DNA from: an uncultured Varibaculum sp.
GTDB taxonomy: Bacteria > Actinomycetota > Actinomycetes > Actinomycetales > Actinomycetaceae
Assembly: GCF_902489465.1 (NCBI RefSeq)
Contig: NZ_CABTZZ010000003.1
Coordinates: forward strand, 1-64,000
Length of the DNA: 64,000 bases
Reading direction: 5' to 3'
Part shown: one piece after another, positions 16,983-26,200 of the stretch
Position numbering within the stretch: position 1 is the stretch's first letter
Layout of the letters: every line of letters starts with the position of its first letter
Notes under the pieces: generated by a model
The model's database searches: none
What the model was told of the DNA's origin: nothing
The model's input: the letters and a program-made list of their open reading frames with translations, nothing else
Program-made: the position numbers and the translations under genes

Positions 16983-18130
16983 GCGAGAGCCCGCTTACTG
17001 ATACCTCGACCTTCGCGCGAATAGAAACCGGAAAAATTCGCGCAGTCAGGATAACCGCGGAAGGATTAGAACCACAAAAACAAGCGGCCGCTATTAACCC
17101 GGGAGCATCCTATATGCGCTCTCAGGGACTGCTGCCAGCTAGCGAGTTTACCCAAGCCGGTTGCCCACAGCTGGTAGTTTTCCCTGCAGAAGTTACCCCG
17201 AACGAAGTAGAAGCACTAGCCGTTTCCCTTTGGGAGGACGCGACTTGGCTCGCTCCCGGCAGGTTACGTCTAAGCGGGCAGGCAGAACTTGCCGGTCCCT
17301 TTCAAGTCGACCAGTCAGTCCGCGAAAACCTAAAGCTCCCTGCATATAGTGAGGTTGCCTTTCGTCTGGATTGTCCGCGGATGCGTTCTGGACAGTTAGC
17401 GGAAGAATTGCGCGGAAGTGACCTGCTTAGTGACGCTTTTGCGGCCAGTGAGCCCATCGGGGTGGAATTTGAAGTACTTAGCGGCTTGTTGGCTATCTGC
17501 CGGCGCCTCGGAGGGAGCCTGCGGGTAGGGGCGGCTAGTAGCGCCAAAGATGCTCCGGCTCAGATCCTTTCTCCCGACCCAGACTCGGCGGTTAATTTAG
17601 CGGTGTACTCGCCCTATTGGATAGAAAAAACCAGTATTCAAGAACTTCTAAAGCCAGTATTGGGAGAGTTAAGTCTAGACCCGGGAACCCCCGAACGCCC
17701 TAGTCGCTCTCAGCGGCGCCTGGAGCGAGAAGCCGAGTCTTTAGTTAGCGCCCAACTGGGCAAAGACAAACTGGATTGGATAGCGGCAGAAGCGGACGCC
17801 TTTGATAAAGAGATGGGCAGTCAACTAACCGATAGTAATGCTTACGCCCTTCACGGCTCGCTAGGGATGGGGGCAGATTTTTTCCTCGGAGCGGAAGCAA
17901 GTTTGCAGGTGCCGTCGGTGTTACGGTTTCATCCCCATTCAGGAAAACCGTTTGCTATCTACCAGCTGCAATGGTTAGAGCAGCCCCAAGGGAATCGGCG
18001 TCTTAACCGGGTAGAAAGGGTGGCGCGGATGAAAGTGACTCATGCCTTTGAGGACGCTGCCCGCCTATTAGCGGAAGTCGCGGAGGGAACCGTAGTAGAC
18101 GAAGACTCGTTCTTAGTTATCTGGAGCTAG
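16979..18130 (+). CDS. Unknown protein translationally coupled to dcd
   Basis: 383 aa, GTG start overlapping the dcd stop by 4 nt. No signal peptide, membrane helix, nucleotide-binding loop or metal motif is visible. The sequence is rich in Ala, Leu and Glu and reads as a soluble cytoplasmic protein; a charged helical stretch (SRSQRRLEREAESLVSAQL) lies around 240-260. Its only clue is the tight coupling to dcd, which hints at a link with nucleotide metabolism, or simply shared expression. Family not recognised. Confidence 0.7.
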   Translation: MSESPLTDTSTFARIETGKIRAVRITAEGLEPQKQAAAINPGASYMRSQGLLPASEFTQAGCPQLVVFPAEVTPNEVEALAVSLWEDATWLAPGRLRLSGQAELAGPFQVDQSVRENLKLPAYSEVAFRLDCPRMRSGQLAEELRGSDLLSDAFAASEPIGVEFEVLSGLLAICRRLGGSLRVGAASSAKDAPAQILSPDPDSAVNLAVYSPYWIEKTSIQELLKPVLGELSLDPGTPERPSRSQRRLEREAESLVSAQLGKDKLDWIAAEADAFDKEMGSQLTDSNAYALHGSLGMGADFFLGAEASLQVPSVLRFHPHSGKPFAIYQLQWLEQPQGNRRLNRVERVARMKVTHAFEDAARLLAEVAEGTVVDEDSFLVIWS

Positions 18131-18276
18131 TATCTTTTCGCCGCTAGCTACTTTCAAGGACTTCAAGCCAACAGCTACAATCACTCAACTTGAGGAAACA
18201 GCTACCTATTTTTGCTAGCTAGTTTTTTCTAGCGGTGACTAGAATTTAAGAGTAAACGCGGGGTGTAAGGAGAAAA

Positions 18277-19980
18277 ATGAATCGTACAAGCCAGGACGCT
18301 AGCTCCGAACGATCCTTAGAGGTCTTGCAAGTCTTATCTGGACTGCTGATGGTGCTGTTTGTAGCAGTAATGTCGGTGACCATCATCGGGACTGCGCTAC
18401 CAACTATGATGTCGTCACTGCATGGCACCGAATCCCAATACACCTGGATCGTCACCGCCATGATGCTGGCCTCTACGGTAGCCACCCCGGTGTCCGGCAA
18501 GCTTGCCGATATGTTTGACTCGAAGAAACTCTTGATAGGGGCAATCGGGCTGTTTACTTTAGGATCTCTGCTTTCGGGGGCGGTTACCGAGGCTTGGCAA
18601 CTGATCTTCACCCGCATTGTGCAGGGGATAGGCATGGGCGCGATCATGTCACTCACCCAAGTAGTTATGGCTCTGATTATTCCCCCGCGCGAACGAGGAC
18701 GCTATAACGGTTACATTGGGGCAGTCATGGCCATCTCCAATATCTCTGGTCCCTTGGTCGGAGGGTTTATTGTGGCCACGCCCTGGTTAGGGTGGCGCTG
18801 GTGTTTGTGGGTTTCGGTTCCATTTTCCCTGGCCGCGATGGCGGTGCTTTGGCGTTTCTTGAAAGTTCCGGCTGCGCAAATCTCGAAACCACGTATCGAT
18901 TTTGTGGGAACCGCTCTGGTAACTGCGGCGGTATCAGCATCTTTGATTTGGCTATCCCTAGCGGGCAAAACCTTCGCTTTTGCCTCCTGGCAAACGGCGG
19001 TGATGCTGGTTTTAGCGGCACTTTTCCTGGTGGCTTTCGTGCTCTGGGAGCTGCACTTCCCAGAACCGGTGATACCGATGTGGATGTTTACCAAGCGCAC
19101 CACCCTGCTGGCAATTTTAGGTTCAATATCGGTAGGAACTGCGCTTAATGCCCCGCCGCTGTTCTTCACCCAGTTCTTCCAAATCGCTAAAGGTATGAAT
19201 CCGGCACTCGCGGGGATGGCACTGCTTCCGGGTATGGTCGGTACCTTTATCGCCTCCACTTTAATCGGGTTATTGGTTTCGCGAATAGGGCGCTGGAAAC
19301 GCTTCGTAGTCGGTGGTTTCGTAGTGATGTGTGTAGGGATTTTCTTTATCACTCTGATTGATAAAAATAGTCCCTACTGGTTCTGCGCCCTGGGAATGTT
19401 CCTATTGGGAGCCGGGCAAGGTGCCAGTATGCAAAACCTGGTGTTAGCGGTACAAAACGGAGTGAAACTGCGCGATATGGGCGCTGCCACCTCGACAGTT
19501 ACTTTTTGCCGTTCGATGGGCGGTACGATCGGGATTCAAATCTGCGGTTTCGTGTTTACCTGGGAGATTGCTCGTCAAGTTAGTGCCGGGATGGCAAAGC
19601 TAGGGAAGAAAAGTGCCGCTATGGCGGATCTATCTACCCTGGAACTGGATAAACTGACCGCTGACCAACAACAGGTTGTCCGAGATGCCTATGCGGGCGC
19701 CCTCGGAGATATTTTTGTGCCGCTGCTGGTACTTTCCCTGATCGGCTTGGTTTGCGTCTGCCTGATGAAAGGCAGCGAGCTTATTTCGGAATATGCCGAG
19801 CATGAAGCCCAAAAGCATCAGGCAACGGAACGGGAACGCGAATTGGTGCGCCGCGCCCTCGAAAAGGATCAAGTTAGCCAGGAGCTCGCACAGCTTAAGC
19901 AGCAAAAGGATTCAGCTAAGAGCGAGGATGATTCCCCTGCTAAGCGTGAAGACCAGGATCATCCCGGAAAGAGTAACTAG
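18277..19980 (+). CDS. MFS multidrug exporter, DHA2 (14-TM) family
   Basis: 567 aa, ATG with TAAGGAG upstream. Fourteen hydrophobic segments between about residues 20 and 505. Motif A-like GKLADMFDSKKLL after TM2; motif C-type Gly-rich run GIGMGAIMSL and GPLVGGFIV in TM4-5. A long charged C-terminal tail (~510-567) rich in Glu, Lys and Gln is cytoplasmic. The family (EmrB/QacA) exports drugs or lipophilic compounds by proton antiport. No regulator gene is adjacent. Confidence 0.9.
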   Translation: MNRTSQDASSERSLEVLQVLSGLLMVLFVAVMSVTIIGTALPTMMSSLHGTESQYTWIVTAMMLASTVATPVSGKLADMFDSKKLLIGAIGLFTLGSLLSGAVTEAWQLIFTRIVQGIGMGAIMSLTQVVMALIIPPRERGRYNGYIGAVMAISNISGPLVGGFIVATPWLGWRWCLWVSVPFSLAAMAVLWRFLKVPAAQISKPRIDFVGTALVTAAVSASLIWLSLAGKTFAFASWQTAVMLVLAALFLVAFVLWELHFPEPVIPMWMFTKRTTLLAILGSISVGTALNAPPLFFTQFFQIAKGMNPALAGMALLPGMVGTFIASTLIGLLVSRIGRWKRFVVGGFVVMCVGIFFITLIDKNSPYWFCALGMFLLGAGQGASMQNLVLAVQNGVKLRDMGAATSTVTFCRSMGGTIGIQICGFVFTWEIARQVSAGMAKLGKKSAAMADLSTLELDKLTADQQQVVRDAYAGALGDIFVPLLVLSLIGLVCVCLMKGSELISEYAEHEAQKHQATERERELVRRALEKDQVSQELAQLKQQKDSAKSEDDSPAKREDQDHPGKSN

Positions 19981-20047
19981 GATTTGGGAACAGACTATGC
20001 CCACCTAGGGTAGGTTAGTAGTAACTATCAAAGCGGAAAGGCAAACC

Positions 20048-20317
20048 ATGGATATTGGCTGGAAAGTAGCAAGCGCCGCGAGCTTGGCGGGTGCAGGTTT
20101 GATCGCGAACTTGGCGGTTAACACCGGTTGGAAACTAGTTACCGGGCACAAACCTCCGCAAGACGGGGAGGAAGCGGCCCAGTCTTCGCTACTAGAGGTA
20201 GTGCTTTTTGCCGCTATTTCAGGAGTGGCTGTCACTTTGATTCAGCGGGCTGCCATGCGCCGCACCAACAGCTGGTACGGGGGACGTCACAAGGATGTCC
20301 TCGATCTAGGTAACTAG
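20048..20317 (+). CDS. DUF4235 membrane protein
   Basis: 89 aa. Two hydrophobic segments (~8-28 and ~50-66) separated by a polar loop with VTGHKPPQDGEE, then a basic ending RRTNSWYGGRHKD. This layout and the loop match the DUF4235 family of actinobacterial small membrane proteins with no known function. 67 nt after the MFS gene on the same strand, with GGAAAGG before the ATG. Confidence 0.75.
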   Translation: MDIGWKVASAASLAGAGLIANLAVNTGWKLVTGHKPPQDGEEAAQSSLLEVVLFAAISGVAVTLIQRAAMRRTNSWYGGRHKDVLDLGN

Positions 20318-20397
20318 TTTTCCTAGGACACGTTTTCCCGGTTCAGGACTTTGGTACAGCGGCCACAGATTCACCGATGATGGGCTCTAGGAGACCA

Positions 20398-22089
20398 TTA
20401 GCGACCTGAAGCCACCTGGCCGGTACACAGGGCAGATGTTTTAGGATCGGCGATCGCGCTGGTGACGGTGATTGCGCTCGTAGCTTGGGGATCCTCTAGA
20501 CACTTCTTAAGATAGTCTGACGCGGGTTTTCCTCGATCGATTTGCCCCGTATCGATTATCCGGATAACTTTTTCTGCCCCTTTTAGCTGACAGGATACCC
20601 GATTGAATTGCACCTGGTAGGAACTGCCAGAGCCCTTGGTATCGCTTACTCGGATGCAAGAATCAATCGGGACAGAAAATCCGGGTTCCGCAGCGGTCAT
20701 GGGGTTGGCGGCACCGCGACCTACGGTTTGATTTTCCCCTACCTGTCGCCCCCAAGTTTGGAATCCCGCCGGAGACAGGGTCTGTAATTTCTTGTCTTCT
20801 TTTATGGATTCTAAAAAGCTGTTGTCTACAGCGCTAACGCTCCATAGCTCAATGCCATCAGCAGTGGATACTGCTTTAAGCAGTCCCTCCTCAGTGGTAT
20901 AAAGCAAAACGTCCTGGTGTAGACGCATTTGTTTCACTTTCTCACTAAAGGACCAGATCTCTTTTCCGCTCTTTCGCGAATAGCAGCCGAGCTGGTTATC
21001 GCTGGAGACATACAGAGAATTGGTCGTCGGGAGCACCTGGGTTCCCGCTCCCAGTTTCATTTCGGTTTCGTCGAATAGGGCGCGAAGGGAACGTAACTTT
21101 TCCCAATCCATGCGGAAGAGCTTTCCTCCCTTTTGCACCAGGTCTAATAGCTGCCCGGAGGTGTCGGTGGGAACTGTAGTTCCCTGCGGGAGGGTAGTGA
21201 CACGGGTGCGCTGCGGCTGAATAAATAGGGAGCGGGTGCACCCGTCTGCGGGGCTGAGCGCCCAAGCAGTATCGTCAGCGTTGCGGATCAATCTTCCGGG
21301 ACTGGCAGCCTGAATCTGGTTAGTTTCGGGATCCACCAAATAGTTGATTCCTTTATGCCCGATAACCCACAGGGTATCGGAGAAAGTTTCAAAAGTTTCT
21401 GGTGCTTGCTCTGTAGGTTTACCGTCAAGGTTGCAGTTACCGGGATCTGGCTGTAGCTGCGGGTCGGAAGCTTTTTGGGAAACTAGTCCTTCCGCTAGCT
21501 GTTCGCCTTGATCCGATAGTCGGAGGAGGGAAAGATCTTCCCCAACGAGGACGATCTGGGATCCCTGGGTAGCGATATTGGCATAGGAATCGGTAGATTC
21601 CCATATCCAACGGGCAGTCCCCATCTTCAAATCCACTAGTGCTATCCCCGAACCATTACCCGAATGATAAAGACAGGGCAGGTGTCGATGGTCTCCATTG
21701 GCGCCCCCGAGTGTTTGCTGAGCGCAGGCAGCTATGGGGGCTCCTAAGTTTACCGACCAAGAGGAGGTTCCATCGGTTGATAGTTGCAGGATGACGCCAC
21801 TACCATCACCAGTGACGCCGGCTCCAATGCGGTAATCTCCATAGGTTACTGGGCGAATGGAAGATTGTTGTCCCCATAGAGGAAGAAAGGACTCAATCCC
21901 GTAGTCTTGTGCCCGGAAATCCTCTTGCAGTACCGGTTGAACCTTAAAATAACCAGTTGATTGTGCTTGCCTGGAGGTGTAACGCCACCATAAGAAGGTT
22001 CCGCCACCGATTATCGCCAATAACGCGAGAGTGAGAATTACTATGACCAGCCGGAAAATCCGGCGTTTCATGCGCCTGGAGCCAGCCAC
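20398..22089 (-). CDS. Membrane-anchored PQQ-like beta-propeller protein
   Basis: 563 aa, GTG start after AAGGAAGG. A basic N-terminus and one membrane helix (~11-34) are followed by a large extracellular region with repeated WD/PQQ-like blades (GTARWIWESTDSYANI, GKEIWSFSEKV, DGIELWSVSAVD). The fold resembles BamB-type propellers and actinobacterial surface propeller proteins. Paired cysteines (GNCNL, DGCTR) suggest disulfides. Divergent from a glycosyltransferase across 292 bp that contain no other gene. Substrate or partner unknown. Confidence 0.7.
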   Translation of the reverse strand: MAGSRRMKRRIFRLVIVILTLALLAIIGGGTFLWWRYTSRQAQSTGYFKVQPVLQEDFRAQDYGIESFLPLWGQQSSIRPVTYGDYRIGAGVTGDGSGVILQLSTDGTSSWSVNLGAPIAACAQQTLGGANGDHRHLPCLYHSGNGSGIALVDLKMGTARWIWESTDSYANIATQGSQIVLVGEDLSLLRLSDQGEQLAEGLVSQKASDPQLQPDPGNCNLDGKPTEQAPETFETFSDTLWVIGHKGINYLVDPETNQIQAASPGRLIRNADDTAWALSPADGCTRSLFIQPQRTRVTTLPQGTTVPTDTSGQLLDLVQKGGKLFRMDWEKLRSLRALFDETEMKLGAGTQVLPTTNSLYVSSDNQLGCYSRKSGKEIWSFSEKVKQMRLHQDVLLYTTEEGLLKAVSTADGIELWSVSAVDNSFLESIKEDKKLQTLSPAGFQTWGRQVGENQTVGRGAANPMTAAEPGFSVPIDSCIRVSDTKGSGSSYQVQFNRVSCQLKGAEKVIRIIDTGQIDRGKPASDYLKKCLEDPQATSAITVTSAIADPKTSALCTGQVASGR

Positions 22090-22381
22090 TGCATCCTTCC
22101 TTCCGCTAACTTCAAATCAACTTAGTTAAGTCTAACCCGCACTGGTTATTTCTCGGTCATGGCGTGGCGGATATGCCAGTTAGTGAACAAGCTGGAGGGG
22201 GATAACCCAAATAATCAGGGCATTATCTAGGAAGGAAGGCGGGCTGAAATCAGAATTGTTTCTGATAGCTGGCCGCAGACAGGCTGCCGTGGCCGTCAAA
22301 TAGGTTCGCAAGTTCCCTATTTATGGTTAGAATAAAGTTATAAGTTTGGGTCTAAAAGAATAGGCAAAGCTGAGGCAAAAC

Positions 22382-23224
22382 ATGCATGTAGATCCCGGTG
22401 GGCAGGCAGATCAGCGCGTGGCGGTAATTATTCCCGCAAAAGATGAGGCCGAGCGTATTGGGATGACTGTTAGAGCAGTAAAAGCGCTACCATTTGTCGA
22501 CCTGGACTTAATCGTAGTGGTAGATGATGGTTCTTCAGATGATACTCGCGAAGTGGCCAGACAAGCCGGGGCGGTAACCGTCCGTCACACCGTTAATCGC
22601 GGTAAAGCTTCTTCCATGGAAACTGGCGCCAAAGTAGTAGCAATGCGGGCTATCAAGGGGGAAAAACCGCCACTGCTATTATTCTTAGACGCTGACCTAG
22701 CTGATAGTGCGGCTGAAGCGGCTCCATTAATCGAGCCAGTTATTACCGGAGAGGCCGACTGCAGTATTGCGGTTTTACCCAAGCCGACTGGGGCAGGCGG
22801 ACATGGATTTGTACTGGGATTATCAAGATGGGCGATTAGACGTACTACCGGCTGGAATCCGCAAGCTCCCCTGTCGGGGCAACGCTGTCTAACCACGGCA
22901 GCTTTCCAAGCAGCTCTTCCCTTGGCAGCTGGCTGGGGAGTCGAAACGGATATGACGATTAGCCTGCTTAGTGCGGGTTTCTCGGTTAAAGAGGTGCCGG
23001 TAAACTTTACACACCGGGTTAGCCGGCGGGATTTTAAATCCCAGATGCATCGCCTGCATCAGTTTATTGACGTGGCGAAAGCCCTAGGTCGGCTGCGTGC
23101 CCGCCGGGTGCATGTCAAACCCCATAAGTTCTTAGATGCGGCGTTGAAACAAAAACCGGGCGAAGTTTATCGAGCTAAGCCCCGCGAAGTTGCTGGTAAA
23201 GACGCAAAGAGCGCCGAACAGTAA
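22382..23224 (+). CDS. Family 2 glycosyltransferase
   Basis: 280 aa. GT-A fold start VIIPAKDEAERIGMTV, then VVVDDGSSDDT (first Asp pair) and LLFLDADLAD (DXD-type metal motif) around 102-108. No membrane helices, so it uses a cytosolic acceptor; family members build lipid-linked sugars such as polyprenyl-phosphate glycosides or glucosyl-phosphoglycerate. The last 58 bp overlap, in antisense, the 3' end of the 1534-aa membrane protein gene. In other actinobacteria similar transferases neighbour the same kind of giant membrane protein, so a joint role in envelope glycan assembly is plausible. Confidence 0.85.
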   Translation: MHVDPGGQADQRVAVIIPAKDEAERIGMTVRAVKALPFVDLDLIVVVDDGSSDDTREVARQAGAVTVRHTVNRGKASSMETGAKVVAMRAIKGEKPPLLLFLDADLADSAAEAAPLIEPVITGEADCSIAVLPKPTGAGGHGFVLGLSRWAIRRTTGWNPQAPLSGQRCLTTAAFQAALPLAAGWGVETDMTISLLSAGFSVKEVPVNFTHRVSRRDFKSQMHRLHQFIDVAKALGRLRARRVHVKPHKFLDAALKQKPGEVYRAKPREVAGKDAKSAEQ

Positions 23225-26200
23225 GCCAGAGCGGTAAGTAACAGTCCCGTGGCGGGCAGCTGAGTACCGGAATCATTGAGTAAATAGGCGAATAACTGGT
23301 TGATCCCGATAGCTAACAGAGTGATCCTAAGGGTACTTTCTTTCTTTGCCAGCGGGGTTTCTCCCAGTTGCGGACGCACGCGGGCAAATATCCAGGTGAT
23401 AGAGGTTGCCAATTCTCGCAGATAGGTGCGGCCGCGCTGCCAGTATTTCTTGGAGTATTCCTCTTGTCTACGCGGGGGAGTAAGGGGAGCTAAAGCAAGA
23501 TTGTCGGGCAGGAAAAGATTCGTCGGCATTGGAGTTAGGGACAGCGCGGGAAATACTAGGAGTACGAAAACTAGTAGGCAACACAGTAGTGACCAAACAT
23601 AGGTTATTGATCCCCAGCTAGCCAGGTTAGCAAGGATTTTCCGGGTAATAATCACCTGAAGGTCACCGTTAATAACAGACTGTACAAAGTTTCCGAGATG
23701 CGTTCTTTGAGAAGCAGGACGCATCCAGTCGGCAAATGCCAGTCCTACGGAAGCTCCTGCCGCCACCATGAGCACCACGAGTATCCGTTTTATTCCTATC
23801 CGTTTTCCGTTAAGTAAGAGCACCAGTACTAAGAAGCCGGGTAAGAAGGATATCGGTCCCCCAAAATCGGCTCCATAACGCGGGAGACCATCTATCACCA
23901 TAAAAGCTATCGCTAAGAGGTCGATCAACAAGTTAGCTAACCAGACTTGGCGCCGAGAATTCTTTTTGCGTTCGAAAGCTGCAGGTCGTCCTAGGGAGGT
24001 AACACATCCGCATAGCAGCAGGGTCCAGATGGCACACACTGAGTAATAGACATTTCCAAACCCAAAGAAGCGGGCTCCTAGTAGGGAAAATGATCCGAAG
24101 GGGGAGTCCATGGAAATGTGAGAACCGGTGGCGACATCTAAACAAATGAAAAAGGTACTGAAAGCGGCAACTAGCAACGCCGGTCCAATGGGGCGATCAC
24201 GCCAGGGACCAGTGCAGGCAACCAGAGCTAGTGAGGAGGCAATTAAGACGCTGGTAGTAATGAAAAAACTGGTGGGTGCTTCGGCTTCCCACCATGGTAA
24301 CATCGCGGCTCCCAGGCAAGCAGCGGGTAAGGAAGCCAGCGCTAGACAAAGGAACTGTCCGAGCATGCCCAGTTGAATCTGCAAATGAGGACGTCGCGGA
24401 TTCGGTTTTATGGCTAGTAAAGAAACTAGGCACAACGCTAGTACTAATAAAGACCCAGCTGCGAAGCCTACAAATTTGTTTGGCGGGAGTCCCAAGCGTG
24501 CATAGCTAGCATCGGCGCGTTGAGAGGTACTCACGAGACGCTCGAGGCGATCAGCACTATCAGTGGAGGCATTGCTGCTAATCATTAGGGAAGAACCCGA
24601 GGTACTCAACTTGTCGTTGCGGGCGCCCAACCAGTCCAAAACCGTGGCCGGTAAATCCGCGGTTTGGGCAATCCCCACCTGGTGGGTAGAGGGCGAATAC
24701 GCGATCCCCTCCGAGATCCCCTTCCCATAGACCAGGGCGGCTTGTAACCGTTGCTGGGCGGAATCGGGGTTAGTCGATACCACCAGGGCACGGGTATTCT
24801 CTGGCAGCGCCGCTAAGGTGTTCTTCAGGGCGGTAATCTGTTTTTCCTGTTGGGCTAGGGTGATGCGATCCGGTAACTTTTCCCGCAGATCAGGATAGGT
24901 AGCTATAGTAGGAAACAACCGATGATTTTGTTTTCGGGTCTGGGTTAGGTAGTCCGGATCTAGTCCCGGGTCTTGACTAAGCACAGTGGAAAGATCTACC
25001 AAGTGCAAGGCGTCAGGAGAAAAGGTGCTGTCAGAATCCCCGAATAGGCCCGGGGAGGCTGGGGGAGTAGGATTTACCTGCGGGTTCATTTCTGAGCGGC
25101 GCAGATTATTTCTATCTTGCATCTGGTTACGGCCATTTTTTGCGTCAGTAACTAGCGTTCCCGCTTGCAAAGAGTTTCCCGAGAGGGAACCGCCATTTTG
25201 TAATAGCCAAATCGGATCCCAAATATCTGATTTTTCCAGTTGGGATTTCCCGGAGGCAGGATCCAGGAAATAGAAAATATCTTGCTGCTGTGCCCCCACC
25301 TCGCTGGTCTGTCGGTCCGGATTGAGGTTTTGGGATCCCGCTTGCGCATCAATCAAGGTCAGAGCATGAGAGGAAACCATACTCCGTACTGCCTGAGCGT
25401 ATCCGGCGGCCAGGGGATCAATATCGCTTACTTCTCCGCGGATAATTCCTTCCTCATCTGCTAGAGCCAAAGCGGCACTATTTCCGATAGCTCCCGCAGA
25501 AATTTGGGCGTCTTGCAGCTGCTCAACAAAAATCCCAGGCTTGGCTGCAAGGGAGCTGGCGATAGCCGAGCGCTGATAGTAATCCCACATTTGTACCCGT
25601 TTCCCGTCACTTAAAGGCTCCGGCTGTAGGCAAAGGTTACGTCCCGCCAGCGAGTATCGCGACAGGGGTCGGCCAGCAGAAAATGTTAACCAGGCATCCT
25701 GGGGACAAGCCATAGCCTTAAAAGGGTAGGGAGCTAAGGTAAACAGCGCCCCGTTTCTAACTGCCGGGGAACTGCCTGCCAGTTCTGGCGGCGCTGCCAT
25801 TAGGTCTTCCCAAGGAAGCCCTGAAGTGAAAACCACCGCCACTTTGGTATCCGTGGATTGGGGTAAGGAGTCAATCTTGGTGGCCGGGGCATCGGGGCTA
25901 ACTCCAAAAGTCCCGATTATTCCGGCTCCCCCTAGGGATAGTGCCCCCATCACTGCAACTATCGAAACTGTTCGGAAATACGAACTGGAACCCGAAGCGC
26001 AGGGCGAATCCACAACCGGATGGGAGTAAGTCAAAAATGCCACAGTTAAAGGAGCGAGGAAAAGCAGGGCACAGATCAGAGCCGACGCTCCTGCCCACAG
26101 CCACAAGCCAATAAATAAGGCTACCGCCGTTACCGCACTAATCGCTCGGCATTTAATACGGTTTCGGCGCCAAAAAGTATCTAGAGGCGGTAAGGACGCT

